Shown here piece by piece: positions 32,568 through 43,259 of a stretch of 64,000 nt of DNA; positions within the stretch are counted from its first letter, which is position 1, and the number at the start of each line of letters is the position of its first letter. A program made the position numbers and the translations under genes. The notes beneath the pieces are model-generated. The model was not told the DNA's origin. It did no database searches and saw only the letters and a program-made list of their open reading frames with translations. The stretch lies in NCBI GenBank assembly GCA_021234155.1, contig JAJEKV010000022.1, positions 8,682,934-8,746,933 of the forward strand, read 5' to 3'. Source of the DNA: Isoetes taiwanensis (Eukaryota > Streptophyta > Lycopodiopsida > Isoetales > Isoetaceae).

Positions 32568-32825
32568 TTAAGAAATACTCAGGAAATTTACTTTAAGGCT
32601 AGGAACCAAAAGTACATCAGAGACTGCTGCAACCTGATCTAAGGACGGAAGCTGAAAGTGAACTGTACCCTTGGCTTGGGACTTACCCACTATTCCATCT
32701 CCCATTCTAACTATGGTGCCACTGTGAGGTTTGGATGAAGAAAAGACACTATAATCTCCAGCAAAATGGGTGGAAGCACCTGAATCCAACAACCACACAG
32801 ATGAATCAGTAGGACTGGCCACCAA
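32568..32825 (-). pseudogene. copia protease segment
   Basis: The frame VWLLDSGASTHFAGDYSVFS carries the aspartic protease D-S-G active site, and LLVPSLKVNFLSIS is the characteristic end of copia proteases. It directly follows gag. The downstream integrase is absent, so the polyprotein cannot be completed. Confidence 0.9.
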
Positions 32826-32827
32826 AT

Positions 32828-33864
32828 TTAGAAATTGAATTTCAACATATCCTCATCATCAGAAAAAATATGAACAACATTGACATTAGTTTCAGATTTA
32901 GCAGCAGCTGCCATTTCCTTTTCTTTCTTGGATTTATGACGATTTGCTTTAATATGGCCACTCTTACTATAATGCCAACAGTTAAGTTTGACTTTGGCAG
33001 ACTTCTTAGACTCAGTTGTGTCTTTTTTAGATTCCACAGCTGTAGAAGAAGCCCCTACAGAGATCTTAAGAGCCTTAGAGAAATGAAGTGCCTCCAATCA
33101 AACCTCTTCATATCCTGCTCAGCTTCAAGCAGCTTCTGTTGCATCTGAGTGAAAGTGAGCTTAATTTTACTCTTCATCTTAACATAGGTAATGAGATGGA
33201 TGTAATCTCTAGTTAAGCCATTGAGAGCAATCATTATTAGTTGCAAATCAGTCAAAGAGCCTCCAGCAGCTACAAAGAGATTTCTCAACTCCTTTCGTTT
33301 GTCTAAATACTCCCTCATACCTTTGAAATCATGGAGCCTGAGATTATCAAGCTGACCCTGCAAGATCATTTGCTGACCATGGCCTTCTTGAGTGCAATGC
33401 TTCTGAAGATATGACCAGCCTTCCCTAAACAACTTAAGCTGCCTCAAATCAGACCTAAGATCATGAGAAACAAGTAACCTTAGATTATTGAGAGCTTCTG
33501 CATCAATCTTAAGGTCTTCAGCTGTAACAGGTGTCCATGTGTCTGCCAAAACATCCCCATAGCCTTTGAGCCTAAGAAAAACTTCAAAGAAATCTTTCCA
33601 TACTACATAATTGGATGCTCCCTCGAAGGTAGGATTACTGTATGCTTCTAGGGATCTAAGGTAGCCATAGGAAGAGCAAAAAAAACTGAAAAAGCCACAA
33701 CCATGAAAGAGATTTTTGCACAAAAAGTCTCCAAGAAACCATGAAAGACTCATCAGACAGTCCTCAAACTTGGAACAGGCCTGTAAAAGACCAAAAATGA
33801 ACTGAAGGCATTGAAATCTTTGAAAAAAATTCAAGAAAGTCCCATCTATCTTGCAAAACCACAC
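32828..33864 (-). pseudogene. copia gag (UBN2-type) with degraded zinc knuckle
   Basis: The frame from 33864 contains FEGASNYVVWKDFFEVFLRL, then DTWTPVTAEDLKIDAEAL and KLTFTQMQQKLLEAEQDMKR, as in plant copia Gag. The first 80 or so codons before FEGASNY look like upstream read-through. After a shift near 33070 the frame reads LNCWHYSKSGHIKANRHKSK, a CCHC knuckle in which two of the three Cys ligands have changed (Tyr and Arg), so zinc binding is likely lost. Confidence 0.88.
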
Positions 33865-34069
33865 TCAGACTGCCTTCCAGAGAATAGTACACAAGAAACT
33901 CTGCAGAGGCCGACTCCCTGCACCAAATCAACCAAGAAGCAGTTTGCAAGGCAGCTAAGACACATGCGTTGCCATGCATGAGGTTTTCCAGCACCAATGA
34001 GACAAACGGGAAAAAAAACTTTCAGACGAAAATTTAGCTACACGAGCCCTTTGTATAGCTCTGATACCA

Positions 34070-34386
34070 TGAAAGCTTACTGAGTACAAAAGGTCTGGTG
34101 TAAAATGACTACAAACCAGATGAAACTTTGATGTGGAGCTCTGAGGCGCTAGCTCAGGTTCTCTACACAGGTACAACACACAAATGAAACGTGACTATAC
34201 CCTTTATAACAGGACATGTCAGCTACATGAGATGATATGGCAGCCATATATGTTGACCTGTCATTCTAGGTAAGAACCAACAAAAGACACTTAATGAACT
34301 AAGCTGAGACACATGACTTTGCCAAGTCAGCAGTCAGCTGTGTCCAGCTGTCTACCACGTCGCCCTATAGTTCTACTATTCTAACA
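34070..34386 (-). repeat. 5' LTR of the copia element, 317 bp
   Basis: In minus orientation it starts TGTTAGAATAGTAG and ends GTAAGCTTTCA, directly followed by the TGGTATCAGAGC primer-binding site. The partner copy at 32181-32291 starts TGTTAGAACAGTAG and is cut after about 111 bp. Confidence 0.92.
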
Positions 34387-34746
34387 ATAACATCCTCAGC
34401 ACTACCGGTGATCACCATGTCATCATGACATACAATAAGACAACACACAACTTACCCTGTTGCTCCTTGTGATAAAGATAAAAATTGTTACTCTCTAACA
34501 ATTTTTGATTCTCAGATGGTACGTTCTGGTGGATGGGAAGCGTATTTGCATGGACGACAACATAATGACAAAGATAATGGCCGGGATTGAGACTTTACCC
34601 TCCAACATAACCAACATGCAGGCGGAGGTAGGAAAAAGAAAAAGAATCGATCGTTTTCTTTTTATTTATTTCCTTAACGAAAAAAATTGCATGCATGGAT
34701 CTTCTGGAGAGGAGTGATTCCCTTCTACCTCATCAGGACAAGGGAG
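34387..34746. other. Unassigned stretch with one exon-like segment
   Basis: A plus-strand frame (34505-34717) includes LRWYVLVDGKRICMDDNIM and AGIETLPSNITNMQAEVGKR after a TTCTCAG acceptor-like site. The family was not recognised. It may be flank of the copia insertion or part of the disrupted element C. Confidence 0.3.
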
Positions 34747-35279
34747 ATGCAACCCAGGAGTAGTCCCTCTGATTATGCACCCGACAGGCTATGGTCATAA
34801 TCCTAATACTTTTCAGCCTATCTGCAAAGTATGCACAGGAGGGGTGGATGGAGTGGACTACACAATGGCCATGTTCTTATGCCAGTCCAATATTTGCCAT
34901 GAATTATGTCTGCGTTGTCTTCTGGAGACCCAAGCCATTAGTCAATCCCCATGAGTCTGAGCCTTGTGTAGGATTTCCTTTCTTTGATGATGCTATTGAT
35001 GTTATGTGTTCTGATGCTATGTTATGGTGAGTCACCCTTCGAGGTGGACATGTATTTTATATGATAATATGTGCTTATAATTTACACGCTGCCACAGCTA
35101 GGTAGATCTCAAGGGAGATAGGACGAATGAAACATCTATTCTTCCCCACTCAGGTTCTTGCCACCATAAAGAGCCTGATGATAGGTAGACGTCCTCATGT
35201 TAGCGTTTATCCGCTGACAGGAGGGATGAAGTCCAATTTTGTACGTGCAGAGCACCATACATGGGCAGGGGATGTCACA
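34747..35279 (+). mobile_element. LTR remnant (same family as the solo LTR at 22326-23966)
   Basis: From gagatgcaaccc onward this matches the reverse complement of the solo LTR, including aagtatgcacaggaggggtg, gagtctgagcc and ccttcgaggt. It ends GGGGATGTCACA at 35279 and the primer-binding site starts at 35281. Only about the last 530 bp of the roughly 1.64 kb LTR are recognisable. Confidence 0.85.
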
Positions 35280-35280
35280 A

Positions 35281-35293
35281 TGGTATCAAAGCC
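35281..35293 (+). other. Primer-binding site, initiator-Met tRNA
   Basis: TGGTATCAAAGCC lies two bases past the LTR end. It matches the 3' end complement of plant initiator-Met tRNA (usually TGGTATCAGAGC) with one difference. It fixes the orientation of the element as plus. Confidence 0.88.
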
Positions 35294-35900
35294 ATGACCT
35301 TGGTGGACCAAGATCGAGCACTGGCCATTTTCCAAGTAGCATTAACAATCTAGATTTTCAGTCTTGGAGTTAAAATCCCGAGCATGAACCTCAAATAATG
35401 GAGAAATATTTTTTTTTCCATTTTGTAAGGTTAGATAGTATTACGTAGAAGTTATGTATATTAATTGCAGTAAACTCTAGAAACATTTTGCCTATAGAAA
35501 TTTGACTACTCACACCGTGCATCTGGGACCTACTGAGAATCCATGTCAGTCTTCTGGCTGAATAGTACATTTTATGGGTAATCTAATAGGCTAAGTCAAC
35601 TTAAAATTGAGATCTAAGCCAGAAAACACCTATTACAATGCTAAGAAAATGGATGGAAATGTAAATTAGGGGGTTAGTACTCACGTCTTGCGTCCAAGGC
35701 ATGCCATCAAATGCCTTAAGGAAACCATAGACTTTAGGGACTTATAGTTGAATAACATGATTATCCCAGTGGAAAAACCCTAGAACCCCAAAAATCGACC
35801 CCTTAGGGTATGTCATTTGTAGTCTTATCTTGTTGTTATCGAGCTCCAGTCTGCAAGCCGATTTTAGGGCACCAGTGAGGCGATCGAGACGATAGCAGAC

Positions 35901-36156
35901 ATGGCTCGCACAAAACAGACAGCCAGAGTGGTAATGGAAGACGGATCGACCAGCGTCCAAGTTCTTGCTGCCGAACAGAAGGCGAGGGAGGCCAAGAAAC
36001 AAAAAAGAAATGAAGACCCTCAAAATTCGCCAAGAGCGAGAAAACCAAGAATATGAAAACCAAGAGCAAGAACAGGAAGACCAAGAACAAAACCTTGAAA
36101 CGCAGCAGGAAGAGGAACACCCAAGGGTAAGCTGGATATTACACAAGTTACCTTGA
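35901..36156 (+). pseudogene. gag N-terminus beginning with the histone H3 tail (MARTKQTAR)
   Basis: An ATG 608 bp past the primer-binding site opens 51 codons to TGA at 36054. The product starts MARTKQTARVVMEDGSTSVQ and continues VLAAEQKAREAKKQKR, a basic then Glu/Gln-rich helix. Residues 2-9 equal histone H3 residues 1-8 (ARTKQTAR) exactly, and Met followed by Ala predicts Met removal. A second frame takes over around 36000 (A-rich run) with KIRQERENQEYENQEQEQED to 36156, so gag is probably frameshifted here. Position and composition fit an LTR-retrotransposon gag N-terminus; no capsid or pol follows. Confidence 0.7.
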
Positions 36157-36588
36157 ATATTAATTGTAGCAACGTGTAAAGTGAAAGGGATAACAAAAAA
36201 AACTTATAATTTACCTGTTAGTGATTTAGGTTTTTACCCTTCTTAGGCTAACTGTCCTCTGGTTTCAATACAGGTAACCAAGTTCCTTGCTCTTTGATGG
36301 ATGCTAGTTTCATATTTTGTTGAGTTTCAAGCTATGATTAAACTCAAAATAAATTTTTTGCTATCTATTATGGATATATAATAGTCTTAGTCTTGGCATT
36401 CTTACTTTTGAACATTTGTAAGTTTAAATATGGAAGTATATATTGATTTTTTTTTTTTACCTGATGAGCAAGTTCCTTACTGTATAATTACTAAAATTCT
36501 TATTATGTAACTATCCTCATGGTCTGGAAAATGATGACATGTAATTTATTGGGACTGCAAATTGTACCCTAAAATGTTTTTAGTAGAA
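36157..36588. other. AT-rich sequence, no gene seen
   Basis: It may be further internal sequence of the LTR element, but no capsid, protease or RT motif is visible. It contains a T-run near 36450. Confidence 0.5.
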
Positions 36589-36643
36589 TAGAATAGAATA
36601 GAATATGATTTTATCGTCCACGGAGACCAACTGGCCTATGGGA
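36589..36643 (-). mobile_element. 5'-truncated LINE 3' end (about 55 bp)
   Basis: The reverse complement reads cccataggccagttggtctc, then cgtggacgataaaatcat, then (ATTCT)n. This is the same 3' end as the LINE at 41350-45706 (45640-45706). It is a dead-on-arrival insertion retaining only the last bases and the pentameric tail. Confidence 0.85.
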
Positions 36644-37840
36644 ATGTTAAGGGTAAAGAGTCGAGTAACCAATTTAAAAGGTTTTTTTGTTACTATCTAG
36701 TCTTCTGATTTAATCAGAAACCATATTGCATTTACTCTATATCATATTTTTAATATGATATTCAAATCTTTTGGAATGTGAAACATGAAGATGTCAATTA
36801 TACACTTGATGAGGACACAAATGATGGAGATTACTGTATCAAGAAGCTTCATCATTCAAATATAATGAAAGTGAAATTCACAATCCCAATGTAGCTGCAT
36901 AAACCATTTTGACATGCATTAAGACTAAGGAAATCCATAATCTCGTCATTTTTAAGGAAAAAGTGCTTTATGGTTGAAGCATATGTCCAGTTTATTGACT
37001 AGGATTCAATGGTTGGTTTACATTCTTCGAACAAATAAAAAAGAACAAATATGTAGCACAATAACAGGGGGTTGTTTTTATATTTTTATACTTTTTTCCC
37101 TAAGGTTTTTATATGATTTGGTGGTGTAATCTCGTGGATGTACTAATGCGTACATCTAGAGTGCGCATACAGTTTCAAGTTTATTTTTATGGTAATTGCC
37201 AATGGTTTGACCCCATATTTAAAAAAAAAAAAGAAAAAAAAAATCTAAAGGCATGCAAGGCTGGATAGCTTAACTTTAGGGTTTGCTTACAGCTGATGTT
37301 AGGGTAAATGGTTTGCTTGGTTGATTGGAAGGCACGAAAGGCAGGCCAGAGTTATTGTTTTGCAAGGAAGGTTTTTTTTGCAAAGGAGCAAATAAGCAAG
37401 ATCTCGACTTCCGACCATAGTTCGAGATGCGAGTTGCAGATTCTGTTTCCGGTATTCTTTAAGTGTTTCCTGCTCAAATGTTTCTCGCATATATTTTTTT
37501 CCACGCATATAGGTGAAGAAGAGATACATATATTTGCTTCTGTTGCTTCTGGAGGAGCTCTTTGACAAATTATTAAGCAGAAAAAGCCGTATGTACCATA
37601 GTAAGATTTGGGTGGGCCTGTCACATTTAACAAGTAGCATTTCTAAGCCCGTAGGTCTTATGCCTTTCATGTGTAACCATCTGCATTCTAGTTTGTTTTT
37701 GTCTTCTCCTATGCATTGCCCCTCTGATTGGACGAGACTATTGTAGAAGAGGTTGTATCATCTGGTGAAGATGTTTTAGACTCTAGAAGTAGTCTAAAGA
37801 GTTAAAATCTTGCCACAATCTTACAAGGCCTGCTAAGAAG
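36644..37840. other. Non-coding sequence upstream of the methionine synthase exons
   Basis: AT-rich, with an A-run near 37220-37243. Open frames at 37299-37746 are short, on both strands and unrecognised. Earlier exons of the methionine synthase gene were not found here. Confidence 0.5.
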
Positions 37841-37844
37841 CCTG

Positions 37845-38652
37845 ATAGATGGCAGTTATGTGTTGATACAACCGCACTGGTTGGAGTTGTCCCACCTCGT
37901 TATGGCTGGACAGGTGGAGATGTGGATTTCGATGTCTACTTCTCTATGGCCCGCGGTAATGCAAAGCAGCCTGCTATGGAAATGACTAAGTGGTTTGACA
38001 CCAACTAGTAAGTTACATATCCCAAAAGCTCCGCTATTTCTAGGCTTACTCAGAACCTTGTTTCTGAATGATTAATTGCTTTTGCAGCCACTACATTGTT
38101 CCAGAGCTGGGCCCAGATGTGATGTTCACCCTTTCCTCTCGTAAAGTTGTTCAAGAATACAAGGAAGCTAAGCAGGTGGCTTAATAATTTAAGATGCAAG
38201 CATTCCTTTCCTGCGTGCATGTGTATCATGTGCTTATTTATATCATTTTATTACAGCTTGGTATTGAGACTGTTCCTGTTATTGTTGGCCCATTCATGTA
38301 TTTGTTATTTGCAAAGCCAGCAAAGGGTGTGGCTAAAGGATTTGATCTTCTTTCTCTGCTTGACTCCTTGCTTCCAGTCTATGGGTAATCTTACAGCTGT
38401 TATCCTAGATAGTAGTTCCTATTGTTTCAGGTTATTTAAGCTGGCCTTATATGTGCAGGGAAGTCATAGGTGAGCTGAAAGCAGCAGGTGCAAAATGGAT
38501 TCAATTTGATGAACCTGCACTTGTGCTTGACCTTGAAGCGTCTAAATTGCAAGCCTTTGAGAAGGCTTATGGTTATCTTGCCACTGAACTGAGTGGTGTG
38601 AAGCTTTTGGTTGAGACATACTTTGCTGACATTCCTGCTGAAACATACAAGT
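37845..38652 (+). pseudogene. metE: Cobalamin-independent methionine synthase, four internal exons
   Basis: Four consecutive exons with good splice sites. Exon a (about 37845-38008) reads [20 protein letters not shown] and [20 protein letters not shown] to WFDTN. Exon b (38087-38175) reads [20 protein letters not shown]. Exon c (38259-38385) reads [20 protein letters not shown]. Exon d (38460-38651) reads [20 protein letters not shown] and [16 protein letters not shown]. The introns are GT-AG and the frame stays open across all junctions. The enzyme transfers a methyl group from 5-methyltetrahydrofolate to homocysteine in the cytosol or plastid. Only the N-terminal-half domain is covered. The start and the C-terminal catalytic barrel with its zinc ligands are absent from the window, so this is a gene fragment, possibly TE-captured. 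Changes such as PVSY to PFMY suggest relaxed constraint. Confidence 0.9.
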
Positions 38653-39082
38653 GAGCTTTAAGCTTTCCAGGGAATTTACCTCAACTCTGGTGCAATTCAG
38701 GACATTGACATGATATGATATGCAGACATAAATTACTAGCTTCTTTATGATGGAGTAAATCATTAGATCTGCTGGCAGGGCAATATATGCTAGATATTAT
38801 CGTATACAAATGGCTATCATATATTAGACATTTAATATGGTGGATGTCAAAGGATCAATGCAAGTTCTTTCATACTTGAATGAACCATTCACAAATGTTC
38901 AATCGATTAGAAACATATCGAGGTAATGAAAAAAGATTATATTGTGCGCAAGAGTTATTATCTACATATTGAACTATTCAATATTCTTGTAACATATGCT
39001 TGAAATCTTTATTTCCCTCTTGAAGTCTTTATTTTCTTGTTTGCTTTCAAATTTTTTGATAACATAAATCATTAATAATCTT
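38653..39082. other. AT-rich sequence, no further methionine synthase exons
   Basis: Begins as the intron after exon d (GTGAGC donor). No acceptor followed by recognisable MetE coding sequence appears before the foldback element. Confidence 0.6.
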
Positions 39083-39793
39083 CAACAACTCTAATTATAC
39101 TCCCCCCCTTAATAATAGAACTCATATTTTGAGTTTTATTCACGTTTATGGATTTTTAGCTTAAATTGCTTACATTCGCAATATCAACTCATCCAAGTGT
39201 CATGTAACGTTATTTGTTTTTGGCCCCGAAGGGGCAAAATTTTTTTTTAACCTATAACACAAATCATTACATTACACGCATTAAAATTAAATTCCCCCTT
39301 AAACCCCATATGGGGGGTGACGTAGGGCAGCGAGAGCCCTTATAATTACGTTTTGCACGTACAAAATCAACACTATATAGTATATTGCTTGCAATCTTAT
39401 AGTATTTTGTAAATCTTGTTATACAGTATAACAAATTCTGTACATCCATACCCCACAAACGAGGAACTTTGCGTACGGTGTAGATTAAGGATTAAGGGGT
39501 GAATATGCCTATCCAACAGCTCTCGTTGCCCGGAGTCACCCCCCATATGAATATGCACCCAAACAAAAGGGGGTTTAAGGGGGAATTTAATTTTAATGCG
39601 TGTAATGTAATGATTTGTGTTATAGGTTAAAAAAAAATTTTGCCCCTTCGGGGCCAAAAACAAATAACGTTACATGACACTTGGATGAGTTGATATTGCG
39701 AATGTAAGCAATTTAAGCTAAAAATCCATAAACGTGAATAAAACTCAAAATATGAGTTCTATTATTAAGGGGGGAGTATAATTAGAGTTGTTG
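39083..39793. mobile_element. Foldback (long-TIR) element, 711 bp, ~225-bp arms
   Basis: 39083-39307 and 39568-39793 are near-perfect reverse complements, differing by one base in a C run. Both start CAACAACTCTAATTATACTC when read inward and contain the small palindrome ttggccccgaaggggc. Further inward, ccatatggggggtgac and gcarcgagag are also shared, after a 20-25 base interruption in the right arm. The loop is non-coding. No clean target duplication was found. Long arms of this type occur in foldback and Mutator-like non-autonomous elements. Confidence 0.88.
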
Positions 39794-40400
39794 GAGAAAG
39801 TTTGTTGTCGGGATGACAGACTTAGAGAATGCAAATGAGATTGTCCCTAAAACATTGACTTGGATGATACGACACAAGTAAAAAACCCTCATATCTACAA
39901 GAGAAAGTCGTAAACTGTTTGTCTTCAGACCAAGAATTATCTAAAGCAAATCTTCTAAGCCTTAAGAAGAGTGAAGAAAGCAATAATGAGGAAAACATTG
40001 ACTTGAATGCCTTGGCCAGCTTTGAAAATGTACCAAACCTTACACTTGGTAATGCCTCCTGCTTTCCAATTATGATTGAGCAAACAATTGAATGCCTTGG
40101 GGTAGCTTACTCATACGCTCTTTAGAAGAGCCAGAACATTGGTACATTAGCCCCTACTGACATTGAGACATTTATAGCATTTGTTAGAGTTAGCATGGAT
40201 GATTTGGCTGCAACCAAACTAGAAAATACCTTAAAAATACAGTTCTGAATGTACCCTTTGACATGTCGTTCTTTGACTAGACATATATCAAAGAAAAAGG
40301 TATTTTAGTTGTTTTCTTGAAAAACAGGGCCCTAATGGAATCATTTGGCTTGACCAAGGTATCTGGTTCATTTTAAATCATTTTTCTATTATAATGTTAT
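39794..40400 (+). other. Unrecognised coding-like sequence
   Basis: A plus-strand frame (39919-40125) reads SSDQELSKANLLSLKKSEES and NIDLNALASFENVPNLTLGN. After a one-base shift it continues KSQNIGTLAPTDIETFIAFV to about 40248. It looks like an acidic exon with a frameshift. No family was recognised. Confidence 0.3.
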
Positions 40401-41349
40401 AGGGTGTGTGTCGTGAAGCATGCCCTAGATCCAATGGTCCAGATTTGACTTACGATTTAGATTGTCGACGGCCCTTGGTTTCCTTCTCACTCGATTTGGG
40501 CTTCTCCACGTTTTAGGGCAGCTTATGGCGAAATGGTACAGGATGCATTGGCAGATGCGGCGTTTCTGTGCAGGTGCCCAGAAAGGCAATGCATATTAGT
40601 GTGGTACAGACCAGCAAGACTCCTTCTGCATGGCAATAGTGGTGAACTTTTTGCGGGCTTGAACCCGCTTTGTTACCTGGACTCCTGGCGGTTTGCATTG
40701 CATATGTTGGAGTTGATATTCAAACCCTGTAAAAGTGCCAGAACTTGAATATAGCGCTAAGATTTTTGAGTTTCTACCTTTGAATATGGCTCTCATTGCA
40801 GCAACGACAGCAAGGATGGCATCCATGCTCAGCAGACGTAAAGCTGCTTCCTTCAAACCTGGTGAAGGTATCAGCCTTTCTTTATTCCCCAATACTTTAT
40901 ATCTCTTTGCAGGGCGCGCCACTGTTATGTTCTCCTCATGAGAGTTGCATCTACTTGGGCATGTAGCCATGGCAGTCTTTGGGGCATCCATTGATTCTTT
41001 GCTCCACATGTAGAAACAAATCTTTTTAAGAGCAATCATGCGGTGCATACTGGCAAATCAGTACGTGCTCTCTGCCATACCTGTACATTCTGCCTTTATG
41101 GTTGCTAAGCGGCATCACCTATCTATTTGGCTACTAATTTTTTTAAAGCAAGGAAGGATCTTTGCATCGGAATACAACATGTTGCTAAGGCATGAAACAT
41201 GAATAGATCAAGATTTCTAAAGGTTCTGATCTATTGGAGGTAAATTTGTGGCCGCAGTTTTGGATTTGCTTTACTAGCGACCGATTTCATCTTGGGACTG
41301 AGTGGAATTGAGCAACAAAAAGGTCATTTCCTATTTCTCTCTTCTTTCT
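40400..41349 (+). other. Unrecognised region with one exon-like segment
   Basis: A plus-strand segment (about 40730-40868) reads KVPELEYSAKIFEFLPLN and ALIAATTARMASMLSRRKAA to FKPGEG, followed by a possible GAAG|GTATCA donor. The opposite strand has a 150-codon open frame over the same interval. Neither was recognised. Confidence 0.25.
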
Positions 41350-41381
41350 CACGTCAACCTGGAACACATGCTGCGGACACA

Positions 41382-41964
41382 TCAGATCACGCCGGGCCGC
41401 CACCACCCCGGCGCCGGCCACAACCTATGCCTCACCCACCTCAACCAACACCTGGTGCGGCCCCCGCCGAACTCTAGGAACAGAGACGCAAGAGCCGCAA
41501 CGTGGTAGTGCGAGGCCTGACAGAGGAGTCGGGAGAACATCTCACTTCCCGACTCCAGACACAGATCTTGGACCAGATGATGTTCCCAGCACCTGTGACC
41601 ATTGGAAAGGCGAGTCGTCATGGAATTCAAGCCCCGGACGCCCGGGTGGTCATCTTCACAGCTTGAGAGCGTGCAAGCGGGTGGCCATCCCGCCCGGGCG
41701 GAAGTTGAAGGGGACGGCTCAGACGCTGACCGTGACTTGACCCCAAAGACAAAGAAGAGACCCGGGCGCGAGCTGGTCAAAGTTAGGGACCGCCAGCAGA
41801 CATGGAGGGGCAGCGGGGCTGGTCCGGGAAGGATGCGGGAATTCAGTGAAGCCAAACAGGATGCAGTGCACTCCCCCCTCGAGTCCCCTCTCGAGGGGAC
41901 CCCACGCACCGCATCCACATGTTCCGCCCCCCTCGACCACCACTACCACCGACCTGGCGGGTGA
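41382..41964 (+). pseudogene. LINE 5' region / ORF1-like stretch
   Basis: The plus-strand frame 41602-41964 encodes 120 residues rich in Pro, Arg and Glu (for example DRDLTPKTKKRPGRELVKVR). No zinc knuckle or RRM is visible. It is placed immediately upstream of the endonuclease, where LINE ORF1 or the 5' end of ORF2 is expected. Overlapping open frames on the minus strand reflect high GC. Confidence 0.35.
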
Positions 41965-41989
41965 TGCATGCCACTAAATAGGGATCGTG

Positions 41990-43233
41990 CCTCGGCGTGG
42001 TATCCCGAATTGCCGTGGCTTTCCATGGCGAAAGGGGACATCTCAATTCCGTGCCATGGACATGGACCTTATCTTCCTCATGGAAACATGGGAACATCTC
42101 GGGTCACAGGCTACCCGATTTGCCGGGGATATCAAGCCTACTCGCCTCTTCAATGAGTGCACTGGGAAACGAGGACACGGAGGAATTGCGTGTTACTACC
42201 AGACAAACTTGGCCCAATCGGTCTCCATGTGCAAGGCAGACAGGCACAACAAATACATGTGGGTACGAGTGCAGAACAGCGATGGCAGCCCTCTCTTTAT
42301 GGCGGCTTGCTACTTCCCACATGCTGAGAGCAACTTTTACCACACGCGACTTGGATGTGGATGTGGGCGGGGAGCCCTATGTCGATCTATAATGATGACA
42401 TACGCCAGCATGCACAATTGGGCAAGGTCATGTTGCTTGAGACTTCAATGCGCGCGCCGCCAGGGGACGAGCGGATCCCAAAATTCGCACCTCTAGCTGA
42501 GGATGTGTTGCAAATAGACACCGCAGAGATGGTTTGGCCAAGGGCATCAGATGACAGCCAGGTGACACGGTATGGCCGGCAGCTGCTGTTGCTGGGTAGT
42601 ATCTTTGACCTGGTCATTTGCAATGGGCTGGCACAGTGGCCGTCCTCCAGCCGCTTCACTTGTAGACAGGAGAACCAGGGGGGCGGCACCAGTGTGGTGG
42701 ATTACGTGCTAGCAGACGAGCAATGCCTACACTTGATCACTCGCTTCAGTGTCGGGACAGGTGGCCGGGACGAGGAAGTAGACTCCGACCATCAGCCCCT
42801 GTTCTTGCAGATAGATTGGCAGGCCAACCGAGCACCCATTGCCCCAACACCCCATGTACCACGGTTGCGTCTGGACTATGATCATGCGGTGGTCTATGCG
42901 AGGATGCTTGAGCATGAGCTGCAACTCCCCACACTTCAACAGCAGACGGCCCAGCTGAACCAGCTCCTTCTGAGGGTAGGGGACAGATGCTTTGGGAGAG
43001 GCCGCTCTCGACGATCCACAGGGGCTGCAATCACCTTCCCTCGCAATCACTGGTTCGATGACGAATGTCGGGAGCTGAAACGATGGCTCCGCCAAGTGCT
43101 GGATCCCACCATTCCCCCGGAGCCGTCCGTCAATACCGCTCCTTCCTCAAGACCAAGAAAGCCGTGTACCTTTGCGAGCACCGAAAGAACAGATATGTTT
43201 GGTCTTCTAGACCGCCACCCTAGGCTCTTCTAG
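41990..43233 (+). pseudogene. LINE APE-type endonuclease domain
   Basis: The first frame reads NCRGFPWRKGTSQFRAMDMD, then LIFLMETWEH (the catalytic ET motif), GKRGHGGIACYYQTNL and GSPLFMAACYFPHAESNFY. After a shift near 42350 the frame 42355-43233 continues with a degraded GDFNAR-type site, LLLLGSIFDLVICNGLAQWP, GGTSVVDYVLADEQ and DEEVDSDHQPLFLQ, the SDH motif that closes the domain. These enzymes nick target DNA for target-primed reverse transcription. At least one frameshift and loss of the GDFN motif make it inactive. Confidence 0.88.
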
Positions 43234-43259
43234 AGAAAGGTCTTGAGTAAGCCTGCACA

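Larger units (their letters stand above)
32181..34386 (-). mobile_element. Ty1/copia LTR retrotransposon, internally deleted
   Basis: Order on the minus strand: LTR (34386-34070), primer-binding site TGGTATCAGAGC (34069-34058, initiator-Met tRNA), gag (33864-32828), protease (32825-32568), a short C-terminal RNase H tail (about 32560-32310), polypurine tract AGAAGGGG (32300-32292), and a 3' LTR of which only the first 111 bp remain (32291-32181). Integrase, reverse transcriptase and most of RNase H are missing. Gag-protease-integrase-RT-RNase H is the copia order, and the surviving parts fit it. Confidence 0.92.

Noticed and set aside
40402-40430. GGGTGTGTGTCGTGAAGCAT as another terminus of the two-gene family
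   Set aside because: It resembles the element B end, but no inverted partner or 4-bp duplication was found within the window.
40596-41048. 150-codon minus-strand frame
   Set aside because: No recognisable domain or splice context; the plus strand of the same interval has an equally plausible exon-like segment.
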